From: an uncultured Faecalibacterium sp.
Lineage (GTDB): Bacteria > Bacillota > Clostridia > Oscillospirales > Ruminococcaceae
NCBI GenBank assembly: GCA_937880095.1
Contig: CALFLK010000025.1
Location: 169,823-233,822, forward strand
Direction of reading: 5' to 3'
Length of the DNA: 64,000 nucleotides
Below, piece by piece: positions 40,753 through 49,083 of this stretch (the first letter of the stretch is position 1; each line of letters begins with the position of its first letter). The notes beneath the pieces were generated by a model, which worked only from the letters and a program-made list of their open reading frames with translations, was not told where the DNA came from and did no database searches. The position numbers and the translations under genes were made by a program.

Positions 40753-42411
40753 ATGCCCAAAAGAAATCAAAAAGTTGTCGTTATTGGCCACCAGAATCCG
40801 GATACGGATTCCATCTGCTCCGCAATCGCGTATGCAGCGCTGAAAAATCAGGAAGGCGGCGAGCTGACCTATGAGGCACGCCGTGCGGGCCGCCTGAATC
40901 AGGAAAGTGCTTTTGTGCTGAAGCGTTTCGGTGTAGAGCCGCCCCGTATGTGTACCGATGTTTTGCCCAAAGTGCGTGACGTAGAATACCGTGAGATGGA
41001 AGGTGTACCCGGCGAAATGAGCCTGCGCCGTGCATGGACACTGATGCGTGACCGTCAGATCGATACCCTGCCGGTAGTTGCACCGGATCAGGAGCTGTTG
41101 GGCGTCATTACCGTTAAGGATATTGCCACCGCAAACATGGACGTGTTCGACACCCATGTTCTGGCAAAGAGCCACACCAGTTACCGCAATATTCTGGAGA
41201 CCCTGTCCGGCGAAATGCTGATCGGTGATCCGGATGCAATCGTAGAGCGCGGTAAGCTGCTGATTGGTGCATCCAGCCCGGAGCTGATGGAAGCTGCTAT
41301 GGAGGCAGGCGACATTGTGCTGCTGAGCAACCGCTACGAGAGCCAGCTGTGCGCCATCGAGATGGAAGCCAGCCTGATTATTGTTTGCTCCGGTGCAACG
41401 GTGGGTCGTACCATTCTGAAGCTGGCAGAAGAAAATGGTGTGGCAATCATCGTCACCAACCATGACAGCTATGCAGCTGCAAAGCTGATCAGCCAGTGCG
41501 CACCTATTTCCCACTATATGACCACGAAGGATATTGTACACTTTACCCCGGTTACTCCGGTGGATGATGCACTGCACATCATGGGTAAGGTGCGTCACCG
41601 CTATTTCCCCATTGTGGATACCGAGGGCAAATACATCGGTATGCTGAGCCGTCGTAATTTGATGAACCTCCAGCAGCGCAAGCTGATTCTGGTGGACCAC
41701 AACGAGGCGACCCAGGCTGTGGAAGGCTACGATCGTGCCGAGATTCTGGAAATCATCGACCACCATCGTATCGGCTCTCTGGAAACCAGCGGTCCGGTAT
41801 ACTTCCGCAACCAGCCGGTTGGCTGTACCGCAACCATCGTCTATCAGATGTATCAGGAGCATGGCATTGTGCCTACGCCCCAGATTGCAGGTTTGCTGCT
41901 GGCAGCAATTCTGTCGGATACGCTGATGTTCCGCAGCCCCACCTGCACCCGTATCGACGAGATGACCGCGCAGAAGCTGGCGGAAATTGCAGGCGAAGAA
42001 ATCGAGAGCTTTGCTTCCGATATGTTCCAGGCTGCTGAAAATCTGGAAGGTCGCTCTGCTGAGCAGGTGTTCCTGCAGGACTTTAAGGTATTCATGTGCG
42101 GTGATGTGCGCTTTGGTGTGGCACAGGGCAACTACATGACCCAAAATAACCTGGAAGCTGCTCGTTTGCTGCTGCAGCCCTATTTGGAAGAAGCACGCAG
42201 CCGTCAGGGCGTAGAGGATGTATATGTTCTGCTGACCGATGTGCCCAAGAGCACCAGCAGCGTGATTTACTCCGGTCACCGTGCGCAGCAGGTTTTGCAG
42301 GAAGGCTTTGATGCCGAATGCGATGAGAACGGTGTGGTTCTGCTGGAAGGCGTTGTCAGCCGTAAGAAGCAGTTCCTGCCTGCTGTGATGGCGGCATACC
42401 AGCAGATTTAA
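40753..42411 (+). CDS. Family II inorganic pyrophosphatase with regulatory CBS and DRTGG domains
   Basis: The 552-residue protein has the DHH-family N-domain (GHQNPDTDS; H13, D17, D19), a CBS pair split by a DRTGG-like insert (about 75-300), IIDHHR at 335-340, and the C-terminal DHHA2 domain with SRKKQ near the end. It hydrolyses PPi using Mn2+, and adenine nucleotides at the CBS domains control activity in characterised relatives. ATG 40753 follows AGAGGAGGGC. Notably it lies directly after an Mn-riboswitch gene and 15 kb from a PPi-dependent phosphofructokinase, with which it would compete for PPi. Confidence 0.92.
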   Translation: MPKRNQKVVVIGHQNPDTDSICSAIAYAALKNQEGGELTYEARRAGRLNQESAFVLKRFGVEPPRMCTDVLPKVRDVEYREMEGVPGEMSLRRAWTLMRDRQIDTLPVVAPDQELLGVITVKDIATANMDVFDTHVLAKSHTSYRNILETLSGEMLIGDPDAIVERGKLLIGASSPELMEAAMEAGDIVLLSNRYESQLCAIEMEASLIIVCSGATVGRTILKLAEENGVAIIVTNHDSYAAAKLISQCAPISHYMTTKDIVHFTPVTPVDDALHIMGKVRHRYFPIVDTEGKYIGMLSRRNLMNLQQRKLILVDHNEATQAVEGYDRAEILEIIDHHRIGSLETSGPVYFRNQPVGCTATIVYQMYQEHGIVPTPQIAGLLLAAILSDTLMFRSPTCTRIDEMTAQKLAEIAGEEIESFASDMFQAAENLEGRSAEQVFLQDFKVFMCGDVRFGVAQGNYMTQNNLEAARLLLQPYLEEARSRQGVEDVYVLLTDVPKSTSSVIYSGHRAQQVLQEGFDAECDENGVVLLEGVVSRKKQFLPAVMAAYQQI

Positions 42412-42448
42412 GGATTGACGGTTCAAGGCAAAAGGGAGGCGTATCGCC

Positions 42449-42736
42449 GTGGAGAAAAAGAATATTCGCTGCCGATACCAGTTTTACGGTACCGTGCAGG
42501 GAGTAGGCTTTCGCTATCGTGCTAAATATGCTGCGCAGCTTTTAGAGCTGACCGGTTGGGTAGAAAACGAATGGGACGGCAGCGTGATTGGCGAAGTGCA
42601 GGGTCCGGTTGAGATGGTTGCTCGCTGGGTGCCTACCATTACAGCGGGTTCTCAGTGGATCGAAATTGAGCGCATGGACCGAAAAGAAATTCCCGTTTTG
42701 CCGGAGGAGCGCAGCTTTAAGGTGCGCGGCTGCTGA
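42449..42736 (+). CDS. acyP: Acylphosphatase
   Basis: The 95-residue protein starts at GTG 42449, nine bases after AGGGAGG. It has YGTVQGVGFRYRAKYAA with catalytic R22, and GWVENEWDGSV with catalytic N40. It cleaves carboxyl-phosphate bonds such as those of acetyl phosphate or 1,3-bisphosphoglycerate. It lies 37 bp after the pyrophosphatase gene and probably shares its promoter. Confidence 0.93.
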   Translation: MEKKNIRCRYQFYGTVQGVGFRYRAKYAAQLLELTGWVENEWDGSVIGEVQGPVEMVARWVPTITAGSQWIEIERMDRKEIPVLPEERSFKVRGC

Positions 42737-42757
42737 CAAGCATTGAGATGAAAATAA

Positions 42758-42805
42758 AAAAGAAGCGGTGCAACCCTGCAAGTCAGGTTTGCATCGCTTC
42801 TTTTT
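42758..42805. terminator. Bidirectional terminator after acyP
   Basis: AGAAGCGGTGCAA pairs with TTGCATCGCTTCT (one G-T wobble), flanked by A- and T-tracts, serving both acyP and the convergent surface-protein gene. Confidence 0.88.
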
Positions 42806-42818
42806 GTTATGCGAAAAA

Positions 42819-44111
42819 TCAGCCCGTGATTTTCAGGGGGCTGTTACCGATCCAGATGGTGTCATCCATCAGACGGGTCAGACAAATACGGCTGCCGTCG
42901 GTAACGCGTGCAGGGTCCAGTGCATAGAAATCACTTTCCCGCAGGTTAGCGGGGTCGGCATCTGCCGATACGCCAACCACGACAACCCAGTGACCGTAGG
43001 TGCTGCTGGTAGCCTTGTGGGGATAGTTGACTTTGTTCCAGCCGTCGCCGCTTTCCCAGTATTCATAGGTGGTGCAGCGACCCTGACCGGGTGCATTCTG
43101 TAAATGTACGATAACAGGGCGTCCAGCATCCAGCTCGCTGTAAAGCTTGCTCAGGGTGTCGGACAGATTACCGTTATATTCGCGGTAGCCGGCAGCGCTC
43201 CAGACAGCACCGTTGGACCACATACCACTGCCCGAACAAGGAGTGCCATCCAGAACTGTGCGGGCATAGCGAAGGCAGAACCAGCTGCAGCGACCGGGAG
43301 TCTGGTTGCCGATACCGGCAATCATACTATGGTCAAAATTCAAAAGCTGAATGCCGGAAGCCTCCTGCATCTGAGAATCCATAACCGTGACAGCACATTC
43401 CGCGCTCACATCGCCAATGGTTGCAGTGACAACTGCCTGACCCTTTGCGACAGCGGTTACATGGCCGGTTTCGTCTACCACGCAGACACTCTCATCGCTG
43501 CTGGAGAAAACCACCGGAGGCAGCTCACCGGGGATATCCTCCGGCGCATAGGTGGCAGAAAGATTGGTACCCGTACCACCCATGCGAAGCTTGACCGATT
43601 TGCGGTTCAGCTTGACGGATTCAATGGGGGGCTGTGCTTCGTTTACCTGAACCTGGCAGATACCGGATGCGGTATGACCTTCCGGGTCCGTTGCGGTTGC
43701 GGTGATGGTTGCCGTGCCGGGGGTAAGCGCAGATACAAGACCGTTAGCATCTACGATGCAGACGGTTTCGTCGCTGCTGGTATAGTTGACCAGATAGGGG
43801 CGACCCTGCCAGTCCTGCACGGCAAAACTTTGCAGCTGGGTGCGGCGGTACTGGTCCACGGTTACCTGCGGATCACTGGTAACCGTAGCAACCGTGGATT
43901 CGGTACTCAGATGACTGATGGAGGCGGTAGATACATCACTGCCGCCAATCATTACGGTACGCGCCAGCGTATTCTGAGAAAGATCTCTCGGCTGTTTCGT
44001 TTCCGGCTGCACAGGGCGCCAAGCTGCTGCAGTACACAGCAGCGCAACCGCTGTGACCAGTGCAACACGGACCGGAACACTGGAAAAAATCTTTTTGCAT
44101 TTTGTAAAAAT
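42819..44111 (-). CDS. Exported Ig-like (BIG2) protein with a C39-like cysteine-peptidase domain
   Basis: A signal-like N-terminus (basic KCKK, then VRVALVTAVALLCTAAA) is followed by two BIG2-type Ig folds (around YTSSDETVCIVDANGLVSAL and FSSSDESVCVVDETGHVTAV). A C-terminal papain-like domain has a candidate catalytic cysteine in RCSWFCLRYA, a histidine in YGHWVVVVGV and FYALDPA. This would be a cell-surface peptidase or adhesin. The start is uncertain: the only frame position with a good ribosome site (AAAGGAG, eight bases) is an ATT at 44109-44111, while a TTG at 44165 lies too close to the -10 box at 44174-44179. Confidence 0.8.
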   Translation of the reverse strand: MFTKCKKIFSSVPVRVALVTAVALLCTAAAWRPVQPETKQPRDLSQNTLARTVMIGGSDVSTASISHLSTESTVATVTSDPQVTVDQYRRTQLQSFAVQDWQGRPYLVNYTSSDETVCIVDANGLVSALTPGTATITATATDPEGHTASGICQVQVNEAQPPIESVKLNRKSVKLRMGGTGTNLSATYAPEDIPGELPPVVFSSSDESVCVVDETGHVTAVAKGQAVVTATIGDVSAECAVTVMDSQMQEASGIQLLNFDHSMIAGIGNQTPGRCSWFCLRYARTVLDGTPCSGSGMWSNGAVWSAAGYREYNGNLSDTLSKLYSELDAGRPVIVHLQNAPGQGRCTTYEYWESGDGWNKVNYPHKATSSTYGHWVVVVGVSADADPANLRESDFYALDPARVTDGSRICLTRLMDDTIWIGNSPLKITG

Positions 44112-44173
44112 AGGAATCGCTCCTTTTGTAATTTTGGTTATAAAAAAATTGCAGATTACCCGCAAACGAACAC

Positions 44174-44179
44174 ATTATA
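44174..44179 (-). promoter_or_regulatory. Extended -10 box of the surface-protein gene
   Basis: On the minus strand TATAAT preceded by TGG. Transcription would start near 44167, which makes the TTG at 44165 leaderless. The rest of 44180-44320 shows nothing I can name. Confidence 0.55.
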
Positions 44180-44322
44180 CCAGAAAAAGCGCGTTCTTTC
44201 ATCTGTTTCGCACCAATCATCGCAAAAAATTCACATTCTAAACAAGTTGCGAGGCAAAAAACTGTGAGATTCCATAAAAAATGAGAAAGCCTGTCGCGAA
44301 GTGTGAAATAAATGGGAATCTA

Positions 44323-44351
44323 TCGACACAACGATAAAAATGTGATATATT
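44323..44351 (+). promoter_or_regulatory. Promoter of the HD-domain gene
   Basis: TCGACA (44323-44328), a 17-bp spacer and TATATT (44346-44351), divergent from the surface-protein promoter. Confidence 0.6.
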
Positions 44352-44428
44352 TACCCAAGCGCAGAAAATGAACTGCGAAAGATGAACCCTAGAGCCGTTT
44401 TACGGTGCCACAGAGCAAAGGAGAGCCC

Positions 44429-44929
44429 ATGCGGAGTTGGAAAGAAGCAAACCGTGTTGCGTTTTTGGAGTGTGTCGGTTCGATTATGGCGGACCCTCAG
44501 GTACAGCGTCTGGCAGAATTTCACCAGCATACGGCTGCAACTACCCGCTATGACCATTGCGTTCTGGTTGCATACCTGAGCTTTTTGATGTGCCGCCGTT
44601 TTGGCTGGGATTATCAGGCCGCTGCACGCGGCGGTATGCTGCATGACCTGTACCATGAGTGTTGGCCCGGCAGCGAAGATGGCGCACTAAGCCGCTGGCG
44701 TACCCATCCCGCAGCGGCACTGGAAAATGCACGCTGCTTTGGTTTGACCATGCGGGAAGAAGATATCATCGTCAAGCATATGTGGCCGGTAACGCTGACA
44801 ATGCCCCGCTACAAGGAAAGCTATATCGTATCGCTGGCAGATAAGGTTGCTGCTGTGATGGAAAAGACCCGTCTGGTGCGTGCCTTTGATGTGAGCCACA
44901 ATGTGGAGCTGGTAGCTGCAGCCGTCTAA
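44429..44929 (+). CDS. HD-domain phosphohydrolase
   Basis: The 166-residue protein starts at ATG 44429 after AAAGGAG. The metal-binding HD pattern is visible: YDHCVLVAYLSFLMCRRFG, then ARGGMLHDLYHECW with the HD pair, then KHMWPVT and VSLADKVAAV. Such proteins hydrolyse phosphomonoesters or nucleotides; relatives of this short type are annotated only as HD-family. The substrate is unknown. It is monocistronic with its own terminator. Confidence 0.85.
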   Translation: MRSWKEANRVAFLECVGSIMADPQVQRLAEFHQHTAATTRYDHCVLVAYLSFLMCRRFGWDYQAAARGGMLHDLYHECWPGSEDGALSRWRTHPAAALENARCFGLTMREEDIIVKHMWPVTLTMPRYKESYIVSLADKVAAVMEKTRLVRAFDVSHNVELVAAAV

Positions 44930-44945
44930 TAGAAGAAACCAAGAG

Positions 44946-44979
44946 AACGATCTGCTATTTGGCAGGTCGATCTTTTTTA
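44946..44979 (+). terminator. Terminator after the HD-domain gene
   Basis: CGATCTGC pairs with GCAGGTCG (one wobble) around a TATTTG loop, followed by ATCTTTTTT. Confidence 0.8.
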
Positions 44980-44986
44980 TGTTTAT

Positions 44987-45031
44987 ACTTGACAAAGTCA
45001 AGTATCCGATATAAACTTGACCTTGTCAAGT
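44987..45031 (+). promoter_or_regulatory. Tandem MarR-type operators overlapping the promoter
   Basis: Two perfect palindromes, ACTTGACAAAGTCAAGT (44987-45003) and ACTTGACCTTGTCAAGT (45015-45031), share 7-bp arms around 3-bp centres and are 28 bp apart. The first contains the TTGACA -35 (44989-44994), and TATAAA at 45010-45015 is the likely -10. The regulator encoded just downstream should bind here and repress itself. Confidence 0.88.
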
Positions 45032-45050
45032 GACGGGGGAGGGAACACCG

Positions 45051-45479
45051 ATGAAGCCATCTGTAGCCTTTTTAACAGCAGCACTGTACCGGGATTTTTT
45101 GGCATACAGTACCAGCGAACTGAAAAAGCTGGGTCTGAGCTATGGTCAGCTGCCGTTTCTTTTGTATGTAGGCAAGCATCCCGGCTGCGCCCCGGCGGAG
45201 CTGACCAATCAATTACATCTGGATTGGGGGTACTCCCAGCGGAGCATTACCCGACTGGTGGAATGCGGAATTTTGATTAAAAAACGCAGTGAAGCAGAAG
45301 CGCGCAGCTATCAGTTGTTCCTGACGGAAGAAGGAGAAAAAGTATTCGCAGGAAGCTATGGCGTAGTAGAATCATGGGATGCGAAAAAAAACAAGCGTTT
45401 ACAGCCGGAAGAACAGGAGCAGCTGATTACCTTGTTATATAAGCTGACTGCGCCGGATGAAAGCAAAGAAGAACTATAA
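45051..45479 (+). CDS. MarR-family regulator (BilQ-like context)
   Basis: The 142-residue winged-helix repressor starts at ATG 45051 after GGGAGGG. The DNA-binding part is APAELTNQLHLDWGYSQRSI, then TRLVECGILIKKRSEAEARS with the wing RSYQLFLTEEGEKVF. Tandem perfect operators overlap its promoter, so autorepression is very likely. The BilS-like flavodoxin gene lies 61 bp downstream. In gut bacteria a MarR regulator (BilQ), bilirubin reductase (BilR) and flavodoxin (BilS) form an operon; here the reductase is missing. The BilQ name is a context guess. Confidence 0.85.
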   Translation: MKPSVAFLTAALYRDFLAYSTSELKKLGLSYGQLPFLLYVGKHPGCAPAELTNQLHLDWGYSQRSITRLVECGILIKKRSEAEARSYQLFLTEEGEKVFAGSYGVVESWDAKKNKRLQPEEQEQLITLLYKLTAPDESKEEL

Positions 45480-45540
45480 ATCAGAACTGCGCAGGCACAA
45501 GCCAGAGCAGAGGAAATGCAAACATAAGGAGGAACCTCCT

Positions 45541-46038
45541 ATGCGTTACGCAATCGTTTACAGCAGCCGTACTGGCAATACCAAACAGCTGGCAGAAGCA
45601 ATCCAGCAGATGCTGACCCAGGAGGACTGCGTTTATATTGGTGCGCCTTCTGACGAAGCCTTGCAGGCGGACCGCCTGTACGTTGGTTTCTGGACGGATA
45701 AAGGCAGCAGCAGCGAAGAAATCAGCGCATTTTTGAACCATGCAGGGGAGCGACAGGTATTCCTGTTTGGTACCGCAGGTTTCGGCGAGAGCCAACAGTA
45801 CTTTGACACAGTGCTGCACAAAGCAGCAGCCAATCTGGACCCGCAGGCTACTCTGATCGGCAGCTTTATGTGTCAAGGTAAGATGCCCATGTCGGTGCGC
45901 AATCGTTACGAACAGCTGCAGCAGGAAGGTAAAATGCCCAATGCGCAGGCAATGATCGAGAACTTCGACAAGGCTCTGGCAAACCCCAATGCAGCAGATC
46001 TGACTGCTTTGCAGGATGCAGTGCGTGCGGCACAGTAA
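45541..46038 (+). CDS. Flavodoxin-like protein of the BilS type
   Basis: The 165-residue protein starts at ATG 45541, seven bases after AAGGAGG. It has the FMN phosphate-binding loop YSSRTGNTKQ (residues 7-16), YVGFWTDKGSSSEEISAFL and LFGTAGFGESQQYFDTV, then GSFMCQGKMPMSVRNRYEQL. This matches the BilS group that supports bilirubin reductase, but may also serve other oxidoreductases. It is the second gene of the MarR operon. No BilR-like reductase is nearby, so its partner is unknown. Confidence 0.78.
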   Translation: MRYAIVYSSRTGNTKQLAEAIQQMLTQEDCVYIGAPSDEALQADRLYVGFWTDKGSSSEEISAFLNHAGERQVFLFGTAGFGESQQYFDTVLHKAAANLDPQATLIGSFMCQGKMPMSVRNRYEQLQQEGKMPNAQAMIENFDKALANPNAADLTALQDAVRAAQ

Positions 46039-46056
46039 GGCATTATTTTACAAAAT

Positions 46057-46090
46057 AAAAAGGCACAGCCCGAAAGGGCTGTGCCTTTTA
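46057..46090. terminator. Bidirectional terminator
   Basis: AAAAGGCACAGCCC pairs with GGGCTGTGCCTTTT around GAAA (46057-46089), serving both converging genes. Confidence 0.93.
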
Positions 46091-46112
46091 TCATATCAGA
46101 TAGCGAGTACTG

Positions 46113-47474
46113 TTAACCTACAGGAAGCAATCCCTGCACCAGAATGAACAAGACCAGAACAGGAACCACAAACAGGAAGAACGGCTTCAGCTTGGGGCTG
46201 AGTTTGATGCCGTCGCCGGTGTTGGCTTCTTCCAGATATTTGTCGAAACCCCAGCCCCAGCGGGTGGTGCAGAACAACAGATAAATCAAAGAGCCAATGG
46301 GCAGCAGCAGAGCAGATACCAGGAAGTCCTCGGTATCCAGCACGTTGCGGCCGCCAATCAGGTGCAGATCGCTCCACACATTAAAGCCCAGCACGCAGGG
46401 GACAGAAGCAATCAGAACGAAAATGCAGTTGAAAATAACTGCCTTTTTCCGATCCCAGCCGAAATTGTCCACACAGCTGCAAATCAGGTTTTCAAACACG
46501 GCAATGACAGTTGTGAAGCTGGCAAAGGTCATGAACAGGAAGAACAGTGCGCCCCACAGGCGACCGCCTGCCATATCGACGAACACATCCGGCAGGGTGA
46601 CGAAAATCAGTCCGGGACCCTGATCGGGCTGCACACCAAAGCTGAAGCAAGCAGGGAAGATAATCAGACCGCTGGCCAATGCAACAAAGGTATCCAGAGC
46701 GCAAATGCGGACCGCTTCGCTGGTCAGAGTGTTTTCCTTCGACATATAGCTGCCGAAAATTTCCATGCAGGCAATGCCTAGGCTCAGGGTGAAGAATGCC
46801 TGGTTCATAGCGTTGGCAATGACAGTAGACCAGCCGACAGCTGCTGCGCGCTCCAAGTCAGGCAGCAGATAGAAAGCCAAACCTTCTTTTGCGCCGGGCA
46901 AAAGCAGGCTGTGACCCGCCAGCAGAAGAATCAGCAGCAGAAGGGCGCTCATCATAAATTTGGAGATGCGCTCCAGACCCTGCTGTAGGCCCATGCTCAC
47001 CACAAAGAAACCGGTGATGACAATGACGACCATCCAGCCGCCCATTTCGCTGGGGTTGCCCAGCATTTTGTTAAACACCGCTTCGGAGCCATTTGCTGAA
47101 AGGCTGTCGAAGGTACCGGACAGGAATTTGAAAAAGTACGACAGCATCCAGCCGGCTACGGTGGTGTAGTACATCATCAGCAGATAGCTGCCAGCCATAC
47201 AGAACCAGCCGTGAATGTGCCAGCGGCTGTTTTTGGGCTCCAGTGCCTGATATGCCTGCACGGCGCTTCGGCGGCTGGCACGACCAACCGCAAGCTCCAT
47301 GGTCAGAACCGGTATGCCCAGAATGACCAGAAACAGCAGATACAGCAGCACAAAGACAGCGCCGCCGCTTTCACCCGCAATGTAAGGAAAGCGCCATACA
47401 TTACCAATGCCAATGGCACATCCTGCGCTGACCAGCAAGAAGCCAAGCCGCGACTTGAAATTTTCTCGTCCCAT
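46113..47474 (-). CDS. Sodium-dependent transporter (NSS/SNF family)
   Basis: The 453-residue protein starts at ATG 47474 after AGAGGG; a longer reading has no ribosome site. It has the NSS sodium-site signature SAGCAIGIGNVWRFPYIAGE, GGAVFVLLYL, and about twelve membrane helices. It co-transports amino acids or related compounds with Na+, as LeuT and TnaT do. The gene is divergent from a PatB/MalY-type lyase across a 188-bp spacer with a palindrome, which hints that the substrate may be a sulfur amino acid (weak inference). Confidence 0.9.
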   Translation of the reverse strand: MGRENFKSRLGFLLVSAGCAIGIGNVWRFPYIAGESGGAVFVLLYLLFLVILGIPVLTMELAVGRASRRSAVQAYQALEPKNSRWHIHGWFCMAGSYLLMMYYTTVAGWMLSYFFKFLSGTFDSLSANGSEAVFNKMLGNPSEMGGWMVVIVITGFFVVSMGLQQGLERISKFMMSALLLLILLLAGHSLLLPGAKEGLAFYLLPDLERAAAVGWSTVIANAMNQAFFTLSLGIACMEIFGSYMSKENTLTSEAVRICALDTFVALASGLIIFPACFSFGVQPDQGPGLIFVTLPDVFVDMAGGRLWGALFFLFMTFASFTTVIAVFENLICSCVDNFGWDRKKAVIFNCIFVLIASVPCVLGFNVWSDLHLIGGRNVLDTEDFLVSALLLPIGSLIYLLFCTTRWGWGFDKYLEEANTGDGIKLSPKLKPFFLFVVPVLVLFILVQGLLPVG

Positions 47475-47577
47475 GATTTTCCCTCTTTTCTTTTCCTCCA
47501 TCCCATACCAATATCCGCAAAAAAACACGCGGCAGGGATGTTATGCCACCGATACTACACTAAAGTAAAGTGCGTGT

Positions 47578-47600
47578 CAATAAAATAGTGCATTTTATTG
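47578..47600. promoter_or_regulatory. Palindromic operator candidate between divergent genes
   Basis: Perfect 9-bp arms CAATAAAAT (47578-47586) and ATTTTATTG (47592-47600). It overlaps the likely -35 of the lyase gene (GATAAT -10 downstream) and lies upstream of the transporter gene. Confidence 0.5.
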
Positions 47601-47662
47601 CAAAATGTGGGATAATAGGAAAAATACATTTGCATACACATACAACAGGAGGGTACATCGCC

Positions 47663-48868
47663 ATGAAATATGATTTTACGAGCATCCTGGATCGAGCTGG
47701 CAAGGATGCCATTGCTTACGATATGCTGGGCCGCGGTATTGCGCCGGGTAAGCCCAAGGAAGGCTTTGATGCAATCCCCATGTGGGTAGCAGATATGAAC
47801 TTCCCGGTTGTACCTACCATTCAGAAGGCTATCATTGACCGTGTGAATCATCCGGCATTCGGATATTTCCATCCTACGGATGAATACTTCAACAGCATTA
47901 TCCGCTGGCAGGAAACCCGCAACGGTGTAACCGGTTTGAAGCCCGAACATATTGGTTATGAGAACGGCGTTCTGGGCGGCGTTGTCAGTGCGCTGAACAT
48001 TTTGTGCAGCCGTGGTGACAAGGTGCTGCTGCATTCTCCTACCTACATTGGTTTTACCGCCAGCCTGAAAAATAACGGCTATGATATCATCCACAGCCAG
48101 CTGGTCAAAGATGCAGACGGCGTTTGGCGCATGGATTTTGCAGACATGGAGAAGAAGATCGTGGACAATCAGATCCATGCTGTTGTGTTCTGCTCGCCCC
48201 ATAACCCCTGCGGCCGTGTGTGGGAGCGCTGGGAGCTGGAACAGGCAATGGCACTGTTTGAAAAGTATGATGTGAAGGTCATCTCGGACGAAATCTGGTC
48301 TGATATCATCCGCCCGGGTTACAAGCATATCCCCACCCAGTCGGTGAGCGAGTATGCCCACGAAAATACCATGGCAATGTATGCACCCAGCAAGACCTTC
48401 AATCTGGCGGGTCTGGTGGGCAGCTACCACATTATTTATAATAAGACCCTGCGGGAGCGCATCAGAAAGGAATCTTCTCTGGGCCACTACAACAGCATGA
48501 ATGTGCTGAGTATGCACGCACTGCTGGGTGCTTACCAGCCCGAAGGCTATGAGTGGGTCGATGAACTGTGTCAGGTATTGGCAGGTAACGTGGATTACGC
48601 TTGCGATTACATTGCAAAGAATTTCCCCGGCGTGGAAGTTTCCAAGCCGCAGGGCACTTATATGCTGTTCCTGGATTGCACCGAGTGGTGCAAGGCACAC
48701 GACACCACCGTCGAAAAGGTGCTGCATGACGGTTGGGATGTGGGTGTCGCATGGCAGGACGGCCGTGCATTCCATGGTTCGTGCCACATCCGCATGAATC
48801 TGGCATTGCCGCTGTCTCGTGTACAGGAAGCCTTTGACCGCCTGTCCAAGTATGTATTTGTAAAGTAA
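47663..48868 (+). CDS. PatB/MalY-type PLP-dependent C-S lyase or aminotransferase
   Basis: The 401-residue fold-type I enzyme starts at ATG 47663 after AGGAGG. The family features are PMWVADMNFPVVPTIQKAI, FCSPHNPCGRVW, VISDEIWSDIIRPG and the Schiff-base lysine K244 in APSKTFNLAG. MalY/PatB members split cystathionine or cystine and can also repress transcription in E. coli; the present one may also act as an aminotransferase. It is divergent from the NSS transporter gene. Own terminator follows. Confidence 0.9.
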   Translation: MKYDFTSILDRAGKDAIAYDMLGRGIAPGKPKEGFDAIPMWVADMNFPVVPTIQKAIIDRVNHPAFGYFHPTDEYFNSIIRWQETRNGVTGLKPEHIGYENGVLGGVVSALNILCSRGDKVLLHSPTYIGFTASLKNNGYDIIHSQLVKDADGVWRMDFADMEKKIVDNQIHAVVFCSPHNPCGRVWERWELEQAMALFEKYDVKVISDEIWSDIIRPGYKHIPTQSVSEYAHENTMAMYAPSKTFNLAGLVGSYHIIYNKTLRERIRKESSLGHYNSMNVLSMHALLGAYQPEGYEWVDELCQVLAGNVDYACDYIAKNFPGVEVSKPQGTYMLFLDCTEWCKAHDTTVEKVLHDGWDVGVAWQDGRAFHGSCHIRMNLALPLSRVQEAFDRLSKYVFVK

Positions 48869-48880
48869 AAGAAAACGAGA

Positions 48881-48920
48881 AACGCTCCGGCGCAGGAACT
48901 TCTGCACCGGGGCGTTTTTG
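48881..48920 (+). terminator. Terminator after the lyase gene
   Basis: AACGCTCCGG...GCAG pairs with CTGC...CCGGGGCGTT (imperfect stem) and is followed by TTTTT. Nothing else was recognised in 48921-49083. Confidence 0.8.
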
Positions 48921-49083
48921 TTTGTGGGTATCTGTTTTTCGAAAAGAAAAGGATGAGAAAAAAGGAAATGAATGATGAATGCTTGGCGTTCATTCATCAT
49001 GGCATTAGTATATCCCGTAAATCAGTCAGAAACGTGACAGGGATATGAAAGATTTGTAAACCTGCGATATAGCGTTCCGAAAA

